Assembly: GCF_963664415.1 (NCBI RefSeq)
Contig: NZ_OY761445.1
Coordinates: 1,390,501-1,454,500, forward strand
Source of the DNA: an uncultured Desulfobacter sp.
GTDB lineage: Bacteria > Desulfobacterota > Desulfobacteria > Desulfobacterales > Desulfobacteraceae
DNA: 64,000 nucleotides
Reading direction: 5' to 3'
In this document: positions 34,673-43,811 of the stretch, piece by piece
How the letters are laid out: each line of letters starts with the position of its first letter
How positions within the stretch are numbered: the first letter of the stretch is position 1
Position numbers and translations under genes: made by a program
The notes under the pieces: model-generated
Seen by the model: the letters and a program-made list of their open reading frames with translations, nothing else
The model's database searches: none
What the model was told of the DNA's origin: nothing

Positions 34673-35597
34673 CAACCTGACAAGACGTGGGGTCGTCAGA
34701 AGAACGTCCGGCAAACTTGCGCACTTTTTTAACGGTCAAAAGCACGTTGCCGGTAAAAATCAGTAACGCCCCAACCCACCCTGCCCAGGAGAGCGCCGGG
34801 TCCATTACAAGGAAGGGCCCCAGGATTGCCGCTAAAAAGATCCGGGTTGAAGCGATGATGCCCCCTTCAATGGCCGTGACGTATTTAAACCCCTGGGTCA
34901 ACAGAAACTGCCCGGCAATGGCAATGGCCGAACACCAGAAAAGATATTTCATTTCAAGGGTATTGGGCAGCTGCATTTCATGAAAAAAAAGAGAGAACAC
35001 TACAATTCCGCCAAGGCCGAACATAAAAAACAAAATAGTCAGGGTATCGTGGTCCTGCCGGGCCATGTTCAATATAATGATGGCAAAGGCCGCAATAATT
35101 CCCGATGCCAGCCCCCACAACGCCCCCAGGGAGAAATGTGTATCTGACGGCATTAAAATCATATAGACCCCGGCAAAGGCCACCAGGACAATCGAAACCG
35201 TCCCCAAATCCCTTTGGGACTTGAAAAAAAACCATGAAAACAGAGCGATAAACAAAGGAAAGGTCATATTTAAAATATTGGCCTGGGCCACGCTGCTATG
35301 GGCCACACCCTTGAAAAAACAAAAAACAGCCATGGTATTGAGCAGCGCCCTGCCTACAAGGAATCTTCTTTTGACCACCCGGATTTTATGATTGCCCAGG
35401 GCAATGATAACGCAGACAACGACAAATCCAAGGCTGAATCGGGACAGGGTGAACATGGAGGTGCGGATATGAAGCCCGGCCATGGCCGACCACTTGATCA
35501 CCACGGTGGACATGTAAAAACAAAAGGCTGATGCAAACACAGCCAGATATCCTAAAATTGACTTGCGATCCATCCTGGGCAGAATACCGTTAAACAT
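34656..35597 (-). CDS. EamA/DMT-family transporter
   Basis: 313 residues with ten predicted transmembrane helices and two EamA repeats (FASAFCFYMSTVVIKWSAM, FKGVAHSSVAQANILNMTFPLF, YVTAIEGGIIASTRIFLAAILGP). This is an inner-membrane drug/metabolite transporter of unknown substrate. The ribosome site AAGGGA precedes ATG 35597; an internal ATG at 35573 is possible. It overlaps the convergent MBL gene at the 3' end. Confidence 0.85.
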   Translation of the reverse strand: MFNGILPRMDRKSILGYLAVFASAFCFYMSTVVIKWSAMAGLHIRTSMFTLSRFSLGFVVVCVIIALGNHKIRVVKRRFLVGRALLNTMAVFCFFKGVAHSSVAQANILNMTFPLFIALFSWFFFKSQRDLGTVSIVLVAFAGVYMILMPSDTHFSLGALWGLASGIIAAFAIIILNMARQDHDTLTILFFMFGLGGIVVFSLFFHEMQLPNTLEMKYLFWCSAIAIAGQFLLTQGFKYVTAIEGGIIASTRIFLAAILGPFLVMDPALSWAGWVGALLIFTGNVLLTVKKVRKFAGRSSDDPTSCQVVTKAR

Positions 35598-35752
35598 GTC
35601 TGATCCCTTTTATTTATCCCTTGGCCCTATGCCCGACCCGGGTATTTTTTCATCCGGCAGGGGTTTATATTGCCAGAACTCACTGACTGATGATATTGTA
35701 GATTATTTTAATAAATGCGCCATAAACACAAATTGCCATAAGACCATAAATC

Positions 35753-36895
35753 ATGACCAAAGACAACTCCTCTTTTGAACAGCAAATCAAACCCCTTCGG
35801 GATGAAATTGATGACATTGATGCCCGAATTATCTCTTTATTGAGCAAACGCCGGGAACAAGTGGAAAAAATCGTAGGCGTTAAAAAAGCGCACAAGATAC
35901 CCATTTACCATCCGGCCCGGGAAGAAGACGTGATATCCCGCCTGCGGGGAAAAGCTAAGGACATGAACGTGGACCCCGATCTGGTGGAAAATCTTTATAG
36001 GACAATCATGCACCAGTCCAGAAAAAGCCAGACCCGTGTGTCCAAAACCACGTTGATCCGGCCCCAGGCAAAAATCCTTATCGTGGGCGGTGCCGGAGAG
36101 ATGGGCCGTCTGTTTGTCCGTTTTTTCACCGAAACCGGCTACCAGGTAGATATCCTGGATAAAAATGACTGGGAGCAGGCACAAGACTTGTGTGGAAATG
36201 CCGACCTTGTGGTAGTCTGTGTCCCCATTAAGGTTACAGTCCAGGTCATTGAACAATTAGCCCCCCTGATGCGACCGGATGCGGTGCTCACGGATCTGAC
36301 TTCGGTCAAAAGAATGCCCATTGAAGCCATGTGCCGAGCACACAAAGGTCCTGTACTGGGCCTGCACCCTCTTTTCGGTCCCACGACAGACAACCTGGAC
36401 AAGCAGATCATTGCGGCATGTGCCGGACAAAACGAGGACGCCTGTCAGTGGGTTATTGACCAGCTGGTGGCATGGGGTGCCGTGGTTGTTGAAGCGAGCG
36501 CACGGGAACATGACCAGGTCATGGAGATTGTCCAGGCCCTTCGGCATTTTGCCACCTTCAGTTTCGGCAGTTTTCTCTACCGCCAGGGTATCCCCATTAA
36601 ACGCACCCTTGAATTTTCGAGCCCCATCTACCGCCTGGAGCTGGGTATGGTAGGCAGGCTTTTTGCCCAAAATCCTGATCTGTACGCTGAAATTATCTTT
36701 GCCACACCCGAGCGTCGCCGGCTCTTAAAGACATTTGTTGAATCCTTGAACCAGTTCCTGGAGATGCTTGAATCCGGAGACAAGGACGCGTTTATTAAGG
36801 AATTCGAGCAGATTGCCGAATGGTTCGGACCGTTTGGCCACCAGGCCCTGCGTGAAAGTACCTATTTTATCAACAAACTAATTGAACGGTTTTAA
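35753..36895 (+). CDS. tyrA: Bifunctional chorismate mutase / prephenate dehydrogenase
   Basis: 380 residues. An N-terminal AroQ chorismate mutase (about 5-90: LRDEIDDIDARIISLLSKRREQVEKI) is followed by a NAD-binding prephenate dehydrogenase with IVGGAGEMGRLF (about 104-115), TDLTSVKR, and LGLHPLFGP. It converts chorismate to prephenate and then to 4-hydroxyphenylpyruvate for tyrosine. The layout is the same as in enteric T-protein. It converges on the zraR gene 9 bp away. Confidence 0.93.
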   Translation: MTKDNSSFEQQIKPLRDEIDDIDARIISLLSKRREQVEKIVGVKKAHKIPIYHPAREEDVISRLRGKAKDMNVDPDLVENLYRTIMHQSRKSQTRVSKTTLIRPQAKILIVGGAGEMGRLFVRFFTETGYQVDILDKNDWEQAQDLCGNADLVVVCVPIKVTVQVIEQLAPLMRPDAVLTDLTSVKRMPIEAMCRAHKGPVLGLHPLFGPTTDNLDKQIIAACAGQNEDACQWVIDQLVAWGAVVVEASAREHDQVMEIVQALRHFATFSFGSFLYRQGIPIKRTLEFSSPIYRLELGMVGRLFAQNPDLYAEIIFATPERRRLLKTFVESLNQFLEMLESGDKDAFIKEFEQIAEWFGPFGHQALRESTYFINKLIERF

Positions 36896-36904
36896 GGGAC
36901 GTAG

Positions 36905-38269
36905 TCAATTATCCTCATTTCCGTATTGCTTAAGTTTTTTAAGCAATGTTTTCCGGGTAATGCCAAGTCTTCGGGCCGCTTCGCTTTTATTTCCCCCGGC
37001 AGCCGCCAGGGTGGACAAGATGGCCCGCTCTTCCACCTTGGCCAGGGCCATATTTTCAAGGTTTAAATCCGTATCCCGGATCTGTTCAGGTTCATCATCC
37101 GAAATAAAAGAGAGATCAGACCGGCGAAGATAATCGGCCCTGGCCATGACCACGCCGCGCTCCACGGCGTTCATCAGCTCTCGGACATTGCCGGGCCACT
37201 CATACCGAATCAGGGTATCCATGGCATTGGGTGAAAAGCCTTTAATGTCCCTGCGGTTTTTCCGGGCGAACTCATCCAGAAAGTGCATGGCAAGCTCCGG
37301 GATATCCTCGGGACGCCTGCGCAGCGGCGGGATCGCAATGTTTACCACATTGAGTCGATAATAAAGGTCTTCTCTGAACTCTTTTTCACCGGACATGGCT
37401 TTCAAATCCCTGTTTGTGGCGGCAATCACCCGGACATCCACAGCAAGACTCTTTTCCGAACCTACAGGTGCAATCTCTTTTTCCTGAATGACCCGCAGTA
37501 GTTTTGCCTGCATGGCAAGGCTCATTTCTCCGATTTCGTCCAACAGGATACTACCTTTGTCCGCCAAAAGAAATTTACCCTTGCGTTTTTTATCCGCTCC
37601 GGTGAATGCGCCACGCTCATGGCCGAACAGTTCCGATTCCAGAAGGGTCTCGGTGATGGCGGCACAATTAATCCGGATATAAGGGTGCTGCCGTCGCATA
37701 CTGTTGTTGTGCAGGGCCGCTGCCACAAGTTCCTTTCCCGTGCCAGACTCCCCTGTAACAAGAACATTGGCATCGGTGGGGGCCACCATGTGTATGGTAT
37801 CCAGCAACGCCTTCATGGCAGGGCTTTTGCCTAGGATATCGTGGTGAAAGGAACTGGTTTCCAATTGTTTTTTCAAGTCCTGATTTTCATTCTTCAGGTG
37901 GAGGCGTTCAAACACCCGGTCCACGGTGAGTTTCAACTTGTCAAAATCCAGGGGTTTGGTCAGGTAATCATAGGCCCCGATTTTCAGGGCTTGGACGGCC
38001 GTGTCCACCGAAGAATAGGCGGTCATGATGATCACGGGCAGGGCCGGATTAAAGGCATGGATTGTGGCCAGAGCTTCCATGCCGGACATTTTCACCATTT
38101 TCATATCCATAAGCACCAACCCAAAGGGGCTTTCTGTCACCGCTTCCACCCCCTCATCTCCATCCAGGGCCACCTGCACGGTATATCCCCACCCTTTCAT
38201 CAGGGTTTTTAGCATGGTGGCATGGGCTGTATCATCATCCACCACCAGTACTGTTTTATCACTCATCAA
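36905..38269 (-). CDS. zraR: Sigma-54-dependent response regulator, ZraR/AtoC-like
   Basis: 454 residues. Receiver domain (about 5-118; DLIM-type phospho-site in LVLMDMKM), sigma-54 AAA+ domain with Walker A GESGTGKE, the sigma-54-contact loop GAFTGA, and LLDEIGEM, then a Fis-type HTH (GGNKSEAARRLGITRKTL). It activates sigma-54 promoters when phosphorylated. The start is 19 bp after the zraS stop. With zraS and the divergent zraP-like gene it forms a complete ZraPSR set. Confidence 0.9.
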   Translation of the reverse strand: MMSDKTVLVVDDDTAHATMLKTLMKGWGYTVQVALDGDEGVEAVTESPFGLVLMDMKMVKMSGMEALATIHAFNPALPVIIMTAYSSVDTAVQALKIGAYDYLTKPLDFDKLKLTVDRVFERLHLKNENQDLKKQLETSSFHHDILGKSPAMKALLDTIHMVAPTDANVLVTGESGTGKELVAAALHNNSMRRQHPYIRINCAAITETLLESELFGHERGAFTGADKKRKGKFLLADKGSILLDEIGEMSLAMQAKLLRVIQEKEIAPVGSEKSLAVDVRVIAATNRDLKAMSGEKEFREDLYYRLNVVNIAIPPLRRRPEDIPELAMHFLDEFARKNRRDIKGFSPNAMDTLIRYEWPGNVRELMNAVERGVVMARADYLRRSDLSFISDDEPEQIRDTDLNLENMALAKVEERAILSTLAAAGGNKSEAARRLGITRKTLLKKLKQYGNEDN

Positions 38270-38287
38270 ACGTCCTTACTTCTCAAG

Positions 38288-40102
38288 TTATTCTATTTTA
38301 TCATTATCAGGCCCAGTCATGGCTGCTTTATCATCAGGCAGGGTGATATAAAACACCGTGCCCTTTGACAGTCGGCTCTCCACCCGGATTTCACCTTTGA
38401 GATTTTCAACGATCCTATGAACAATGGACAAACCAAGTCCCGTTCCTTTGGGCCGGGTGGTAAAATAGGGGTCAAATATTTTTTCAAGATCTTTTGCAGG
38501 GATGCCGCAACCGTTATCCGCGACCCGAATTTCAATATCATCATCTCCATCTGTTACCCCAACTTCAAGAAGACCATTGGTGTCCATGGCGTTTAAGGCA
38601 TTCATGTAAAGATTGAGCAGCACCTGGCAGATACGTTCCGGATCCGTATGAATGATTTCTCTTTGGGTATGGATCTCAGTTTGGACACGAATCTTTTTTT
38701 TGCCAAGGTCATGGGAAACCAGCTTAAGGGAATGCTGAATCAATGGCTCGATACGGGTCTGCTTGATCTGCACGGCCATAGGTTTTGCAAACTCCAGCAA
38801 CTGGGTGATGGAGCGATCCATACGCTCCACTTCCTGGATCATAATTTTTGCAATTTCCACATCCTCGGGTTCATTTTCATATTGCCGTGAAAAATAGGTG
38901 GCAAAGCCTTTGATCGAACTTAAAGGGTTCCGAATTTCATGAGCCACACCTGCGGCAAGTTTACCTATGGCAGCTAAACGCCGGTTGGTGTCCACCTGTT
39001 TTTTCAAGTCTCGAATCTGGGTCAGATCCCTGAATAAAAGGACAAATCCCTGGATCTGGCCTTCATCTGCCGGAATGGCTGAAACGGTCATATCCAGGCG
39101 AAGATCACCTTTCTCTTTTTGGTGCAAAGTGACTTCCCCGGACGCAACACCGCCTGATGCTGATATTTCAGCCGCCATGGCAGCCATTTGTGGAAAGGCT
39201 TTTTCAGGAATTTCACCCAGAATCTTTTCAGCCGCCCGGTTGGCTGACGTCACATTAAAGTCTGTATCCAAAGTGATCAGACCCGAGGGCATATTCTGAA
39301 CCACATTGTCGGAAAACGCCACAACCTGTTCCAGGGACGACTGGGCAGCCCTATAGGCCTGGAAGGCGAACAGGGCAATAATACCCGAACAGCAGAAAAC
39401 AAAAAACAAAAGCCCTTTGATAACAATATTTTTAAATCCCTGGGCCTGGGCCGCCTGTACGCCGGTCATGGACATTCCGGTAAAAATATAATAATCAGCC
39501 TGACTAAATATACCCAAAGTCGGCCTGAGTGATCTTTCAGCACCCGGCAGGCGCCCGGACGACAACATCTCATGACTGTAGTCGGAATCAGCATCGTGGC
39601 CGGGCATAGGCCTTCGCCCTCTGAATCCATGAATAAACGGAACAAAACGCTTGCCCACTTCCAGAACCGGTCCATCGGGTGTGTTCAAAGAGCGACTGGA
39701 GATCAGGTGGGGATCCCTGGGCAACGGTCCCAGATCTGCCCATCTATCATAAAGGGTACCCACCATGGTGGCATCGGAATGGGCAATAATTTTTCCCATG
39801 GCATCGGTGATCATAATATAGGCAACATCAGGCTGGCCTGCGGTCTCCTCCAGCATGGACTGAATTCGTTCAGTGCCCCAGTGCATAGATCCCATGCCAA
39901 TTCGGGTGCCTGCTTCAAATGTACGTATTAAAGAGGTGCCGGTGATTAAAAAGCGCTCCTGGATGAACTCATCCTGCTTTTTAACCCGCTCCAGGGTCAT
40001 CAGGATAAATACCGGCAACAGCACCACCAATACCCCCACCATAACCAGCGGCGGCACCAGTCCAGGCATTTTGGGGGTGATATTTAATTTAAATCTGTTC
40101 AT
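38288..40102 (-). CDS. zraS: Membrane sensor histidine kinase, ZraS-like
   Basis: 604 residues from ATG 40102. TM1 is at about 12-36 and a periplasmic double-PAS/Cache-like sensor spans about 37-215 (MITDAMGKIIAHSD, PDGPVLEVGKRFVPF). TM2 is at about 226-248. Then come a PAS domain, the H-box GVAHEIRNPLSSIKGFA and ATPase motifs (VADNGCGI, GTGLGLSIVH). The H-box is nearly that of ZraS. Two His/Asp-rich spots (PGHDADSDYSHE) in the periplasmic part could bind metal. The frame allows a start at 40129, but 40102 begins at a better-conserved point. Confidence 0.88.
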   Translation of the reverse strand: MNRFKLNITPKMPGLVPPLVMVGVLVVLLPVFILMTLERVKKQDEFIQERFLITGTSLIRTFEAGTRIGMGSMHWGTERIQSMLEETAGQPDVAYIMITDAMGKIIAHSDATMVGTLYDRWADLGPLPRDPHLISSRSLNTPDGPVLEVGKRFVPFIHGFRGRRPMPGHDADSDYSHEMLSSGRLPGAERSLRPTLGIFSQADYYIFTGMSMTGVQAAQAQGFKNIVIKGLLFFVFCCSGIIALFAFQAYRAAQSSLEQVVAFSDNVVQNMPSGLITLDTDFNVTSANRAAEKILGEIPEKAFPQMAAMAAEISASGGVASGEVTLHQKEKGDLRLDMTVSAIPADEGQIQGFVLLFRDLTQIRDLKKQVDTNRRLAAIGKLAAGVAHEIRNPLSSIKGFATYFSRQYENEPEDVEIAKIMIQEVERMDRSITQLLEFAKPMAVQIKQTRIEPLIQHSLKLVSHDLGKKKIRVQTEIHTQREIIHTDPERICQVLLNLYMNALNAMDTNGLLEVGVTDGDDDIEIRVADNGCGIPAKDLEKIFDPYFTTRPKGTGLGLSIVHRIVENLKGEIRVESRLSKGTVFYITLPDDKAAMTGPDNDKIE

Positions 40103-40119
40103 TGTATTCCGTATTGTTC

Positions 40120-40135
40120 TGCAAAACAAATACCA
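40120..40135 (-). promoter_or_regulatory. Weak sigma-54 promoter candidate for zraSR
   Basis: Minus strand TGGTATTTGTTTTGCA: GG and GC are 10 bp apart as required, but the -24 element is poor. The implied start point would leave under 10 nt of leader before ATG 40102, which makes it doubtful. Confidence 0.3.
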
Positions 40136-40268
40136 TCATTGCCGCAAACTTAATTATCTCACATCAACAGTATCCCCATCAGGTACGTATGCGTCAAAAC
40201 AGCTTTACCTCAACACTTTGGAAATTATGAGGATTTTAGTTTGAAGGCATTCAAGGTGGCAGCAAATC

Positions 40269-40316
40269 GTATATTTTTTACCCGATTGTATACATCGACC
40301 CGGGTAAAAAGTATAC
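40269..40316. promoter_or_regulatory. Long inverted repeat, candidate ZraR operator
   Basis: Arms GTATATTTTTTACCCG (40269-40284) and CGGGTAAAAAGTATAC (40301-40316) match at 15 of 16 positions around a 16-bp spacer. It lies about 110 bp upstream of the zraP-like sigma-54 promoter, the usual distance for an enhancer bound by an NtrC-type activator, and between the divergent zraS and zraP genes. Confidence 0.65.
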
Positions 40317-40405
40317 ACCACCTCTGATTTTTGCAAAAGATTCTGATATGGCATATTGACGCAAAAGACCTGCGACAAAGTGCTTTCAAAATTTCATGAA
40401 ACTGA

Positions 40406-40421
40406 TGGCACACCATTTGCT
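40406..40421 (+). promoter_or_regulatory. Sigma-54 promoter of the zraP-like gene
   Basis: TGGCACACCATTTGCT: the GG (40407-40408) and GC (40419-40420) are separated by exactly 10 bp, and the flanks match TGGCAC-N5-TTGCW. Start site expected near 40432, about 75 nt before the ATG. Confidence 0.85.
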
Positions 40422-40506
40422 TTATAACTTAGCAACGATGATCAAAAACTTAAAGATCATTAAAAACCAAGTCAAGCATAAATACCAAGCTTCATAAGGA
40501 GGCACT

Positions 40507-41007
40507 ATGAAAAAAACATTAGCCACATTAACGATACTGATCATTACATGTGCCTTTTCCGCCGGCGCATTTGCCGGACCGGCAATGCAAGGCAAAGGCA
40601 AGGGCTTAAAGCAAGACCGGCCCCCGGCGTGCATGAACCTGACCGATGCACAGCAGAAACAACTAAGTGATCTGCATCAAAAATTTGTCGACGATACCTA
40701 TGAGATGCGTTCAGGCATTATGAACCTGAATCAGCAGATCCGCATGTATATGGAAACATCTGATCCCAATCCGGCAAAGCTGAAATCTATGGTCATGGAA
40801 AAGGCGGATTTGGAAAAAAACCTGGATATTAAACGTTTGGAATTTGCCCTGGATGCCAGAAAAATTTCTCCGGAACTAAAATACATGCCCATGGGAATGG
40901 GCATGGGATTCGGCGGACATGGTAAAGGACACGGCTATCATGGATTCGGCAAAGGTGCCGGATTTGATGGCGGCACCCAGAAAGAGGCCCCACCAAGGAA
41001 CAACTAA
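40507..41007 (+). CDS. zraP: ZraP-like periplasmic zinc-binding chaperone (Spy/CpxP family)
   Basis: 166 residues. Signal peptide ends near FAGPAMQG. The mature protein has LTDAQQKQLSDLHQKF (the LTxxQ motif) and a long helical hairpin. The tail MGMGMGFGGHGKGHGYHG is Met/Gly/His-rich, much like the MGMGYGG...HMGMGHW tail of E. coli ZraP. It is an envelope-stress chaperone that binds zinc and, in enterics, also feeds back on ZraS. The ribosome site AAGGAGG lies 5-6 nt before ATG. Confidence 0.9.
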   Translation: MKKTLATLTILIITCAFSAGAFAGPAMQGKGKGLKQDRPPACMNLTDAQQKQLSDLHQKFVDDTYEMRSGIMNLNQQIRMYMETSDPNPAKLKSMVMEKADLEKNLDIKRLEFALDARKISPELKYMPMGMGMGFGGHGKGHGYHGFGKGAGFDGGTQKEAPPRNN

Positions 41008-41079
41008 TATACCCACCGCTCAACAATCCCTATCGAACTCAACAAACACTTTCTCTCCATCAACTCCCTTCTCTCCTGT

Positions 41080-41112
41080 CCCCCCGGGTAACTACCCGGG
41101 GGGATCCTTTGT
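41080..41112 (+). terminator. Strong GC-rich hairpin after zraP-like gene
   Basis: CCCCCCGGGT-AACT-ACCCGGGGGG (41080-41103), a perfect 10-bp stem, then ATCCTTTGTTT. It lies between the convergent zraP-like and FAH-family genes and may stop transcription from both sides; the T-run is short and broken. Confidence 0.65.
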
Positions 41113-41122
41113 TTATAGCTTA

Positions 41123-41929
41123 TTATTCCTCTATTTCAACAGGATTTTCAAGCACACCGATACCTTCAATTTCAACTTCCATCCGATCTCCCGGCGCTAT
41201 ATACAAGCGCGGTTTTCGGGTAAATCCCACCCCTTCGGGCGTCCCGGTCAGGATCAGGGTACCGGGTAAAAGGGTAGACGCCTGAGACAGATAGGAAATC
41301 ATATTGGCGATGCTGAATACCATGTCGCTGGTGTGGCTATCCTGCATCGTTTCGCCGTTCAGGCGTAACTTAATGGCAAGATTCTGGGGATCCGGAATCT
41401 CGTCTGTCAAAGTCATGACCGGTCCACAGGGGCAAAAGGTATCGTAGCTTTTTCCCCGGGTCCACTGAAATGCACCGGCATGTTTCTGCCACCGCCGAGC
41501 AGAGACGTCATTGGTGCAGGTATAGCCAAGCACATAATCCAAGGCTTCTTCTTCGGACACATTTTTAGCGGCCTTTTTAATGACCACGCCAAGCTCGGCT
41601 TCGTAATCTACCTCTGGCGGATCTGAAGCGCATTTTGGAATCACTACTGCATCACCGTGGCCGGCCAGCGACCCGGGATACTTCATAAAAATAGCCGGAT
41701 ATTTTGGAATTTCCTGGCCGGTCTCTTTTGCATGACGACGATAATTAAGGCCAATACAGATAATGGCTGACGGCTCCACCGGCGGCAGAACTTTCACCAC
41801 ATCCACTCGTTCACCGGTATCGCTAAAACTGTAATCCGCAGACTGTTCCACTATGCTTGCGGTCTTTCCGTCCCAATCGCACCCCATGACTTGCCTACCC
41901 TCTTGGGTAGTAAAACGAATGATCTTCAT
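41123..41929 (-). CDS. Fumarylacetoacetate hydrolase-family protein
   Basis: 268 residues. The C-terminal FAH catalytic fold has CIGLNYRRHAKE, VDYEAELGVVI (metal-binding glutamates), YTCTNDVSARR, KSYDTFCPCGP and LTGTPEGVGF. Members hydrolyse C-C bonds of acylpyruvates or decarboxylate oxaloacetate, with Mg. The specific substrate cannot be told from sequence. AAAGGAGCC precedes ATG 41929. It stands alone between a terminator and the divergent rhomboid gene. Confidence 0.88.
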   Translation of the reverse strand: MKIIRFTTQEGRQVMGCDWDGKTASIVEQSADYSFSDTGERVDVVKVLPPVEPSAIICIGLNYRRHAKETGQEIPKYPAIFMKYPGSLAGHGDAVVIPKCASDPPEVDYEAELGVVIKKAAKNVSEEEALDYVLGYTCTNDVSARRWQKHAGAFQWTRGKSYDTFCPCGPVMTLTDEIPDPQNLAIKLRLNGETMQDSHTSDMVFSIANMISYLSQASTLLPGTLILTGTPEGVGFTRKPRLYIAPGDRMEVEIEGIGVLENPVEIEE

Positions 41930-42003
41930 TTAAGGCTCCTTTATTCTTTTTATCGCATGAGCTATATTCATAGCCGGAAACAATCACATCCGGCAAGGAA
42001 AAA

Positions 42004-42909
42004 ATGAAATCTATTTTCACAGGCAATATACACAATAAAAACAGCCGAAAACAGGCCGATCTTATCCTGATAGTCCTGGCGTCCCAATCTGTCAGGGCAG
42101 TCATCGATACAGACCCTGACGGATCGTGCAACATTTTTGTCCCCGATGACGATGTATTTAAAGCCAGCCAGCAATTAAAAAAATACGCAATAGAGAACAA
42201 GGATGTGCCAAGGCCGGCTCCCCATGTGCCGACCAGAATTTTTTTCTCTCCGGCAGCCCTGGCACTGGTCTTTATCCTGGCAGCTATCCACTACATCATC
42301 ACTACCCGGGGCCTGCACAAACAAGCCATTTTAAACTTTGGTTCCTCTTCATATTATTTAAGCCAGGGGCAAAGTTTCAGGGCAGTGACCGCCCTATTTT
42401 TGCACAGTGATACAGACCATCTCCTGGGAAACATCGCCGGAATAATTGTACTTGCAGGCCCTTTACTACGCGTAACCGGTTGCGGTCAGGGCCTTTTGCT
42501 GCTTTTAGCAGCAGGCACAGCCGGCAATCTGATATCTGAGAGCTTTGGCCGGGATCTGCGGCTTTCCATCGGGGCCTCCACAGCGGTCATGGCCGCAGCA
42601 GGGCTTTTAGGGGCCCGGCGCATGACCATTGGCGCACAATTGCGTCATTCACTCTTTCCAAAATTCAAATCACTGGCGCCGTTTGCGGCAGCAGCGACCC
42701 TTACGGCCATGTTCAGCCATGGTGAAAATACCGATATATCTGCCCATCTATTTGGTTTTCTTGCCGGCACCGGAATCGGGCTGTGTTATTATCCCTTGTC
42801 AGTACCATTATCCGGTCCAGTCATTGGCCGTATCAGTTTCGGCATTGTTCTGGCAATTTTATGCACGGCTTTTATCCAAGGTCTTTTCCCTTTTCTATTT
42901 AATACTTGA
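42004..42909 (+). CDS. Rhomboid-family intramembrane serine protease
   Basis: 301 residues. A cytosolic N-terminal domain of about 75 residues resembles a small alpha/beta DUF-like unit. Six or more membrane helices follow. Catalytic features: HSDTDHLLGN in L1/TM2, serine in the IGAST motif (TM4), and histidine in DISAHLFGFLAG (TM6). The usual GxSG reads GAST, a mild deviation. It cleaves membrane-anchored substrates, identity unknown. A good ribosome site (CAAGGAAAAA) precedes ATG. Confidence 0.86.
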   Translation: MKSIFTGNIHNKNSRKQADLILIVLASQSVRAVIDTDPDGSCNIFVPDDDVFKASQQLKKYAIENKDVPRPAPHVPTRIFFSPAALALVFILAAIHYIITTRGLHKQAILNFGSSSYYLSQGQSFRAVTALFLHSDTDHLLGNIAGIIVLAGPLLRVTGCGQGLLLLLAAGTAGNLISESFGRDLRLSIGASTAVMAAAGLLGARRMTIGAQLRHSLFPKFKSLAPFAAAATLTAMFSHGENTDISAHLFGFLAGTGIGLCYYPLSVPLSGPVIGRISFGIVLAILCTAFIQGLFPFLFNT

Positions 42910-42976
42910 ACAAAAATCTGGAAATATGCATCCACATTATACTCGGCAAAATTTACGATTTTCGATCGGGCACGAA

Positions 42977-43762
42977 TTACTTTTTAACAGACCGGTTAAG
43001 CTTTCGAACAAAACCAACAGGAACAGCATAGGTGATCCCCGTAGGCTCTTTAAGGACGTATTCTTTTTTTCCTTTGACAAAAACTTTATTGATGACCCCA
43101 ACGACTTCACCGGTGGCAATCCGATAGACCGGGCTTCCGCTGTTCCCAGGAAAGGCAACGGCATCAAGCTGGATAATATCCCAGGGATGTTCAAGATATT
43201 TGACCATATCGCCTTTGATCAAACTGCCGTGGGGGCTGGGCAGCATGACCGGCGCAATGGCCGAAACAATACCAGTATGAGTGGTGGCATTGAGGCCAAG
43301 AACCAACCCGATGGGATATCCGGTAAACGCCACCTGGTGTCCCTCTTTAAGAGAACCTTCCGAAGCCATTGGCAAGGGGACCAGTTTTTCTTCCATCTCC
43401 AGTATGGCCAGATCGTGAAAAGGGTCTTCGGCGACCAGAACAGCCTTGACCCCTTTGCCGGACAATTTCTTGTGAAAAATCCGCAGATGGAACATGAGTT
43501 TCTTTTTTTTAATGGCCTCAACCACATGCTGGTTGGTGACGATTCTGCTGCCATCATCTATGGCAAAGCCGGTACCCCGGAACTGGGTCATGGGAACATC
43601 CTTATAATAGTAGGTGCCCACGGATACGGTGGCGGCTTTTATTTTTGACACCAGGCCGGCCATGTAGACATCCTGACCCTGAAACAAAGCGTTTTCCCGG
43701 GCAGATGCAAAGGATATCCAAAAAGCAAGAACGACCATGATTATGATAGAATATATTTTCAT
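42977..43762 (-). CDS. Secreted trypsin-like serine protease (S1C/HtrA-like, no PDZ)
   Basis: 261 residues with a signal peptide (to about residue 21, FASA). Catalytic triad visible: His in TNQHVV, Asp in HDLAIL, Ser in PGNSGSP. No PDZ domain follows, so it is a stand-alone protease core. The periplasm is the likely site. It lies 49 bp downstream of thiF on the same strand but probably is not part of thiamine synthesis. Confidence 0.88.
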   Translation of the reverse strand: MKIYSIIIMVVLAFWISFASARENALFQGQDVYMAGLVSKIKAATVSVGTYYYKDVPMTQFRGTGFAIDDGSRIVTNQHVVEAIKKKKLMFHLRIFHKKLSGKGVKAVLVAEDPFHDLAILEMEEKLVPLPMASEGSLKEGHQVAFTGYPIGLVLGLNATTHTGIVSAIAPVMLPSPHGSLIKGDMVKYLEHPWDIIQLDAVAFPGNSGSPVYRIATGEVVGVINKVFVKGKKEYVLKEPTGITYAVPVGFVRKLNRSVKK

Positions 43763-43811
43763 GGTACTTACTTACCTTTAAATGATCAAATTGTCCAATT
43801 TTTACCTTCCC

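Noticed and set aside
40120..40135. Strong claim of a sigma-54 promoter for zraSR
   Set aside because: Spacing is right but the leader would be under 10 nt, so it is listed only as a weak candidate.
42629..43648. 339-codon plus-strand frame across rhomboid and protease genes
   Set aside because: It spans the 3' end of one real gene and lies opposite another; composition is that of a shadow frame.
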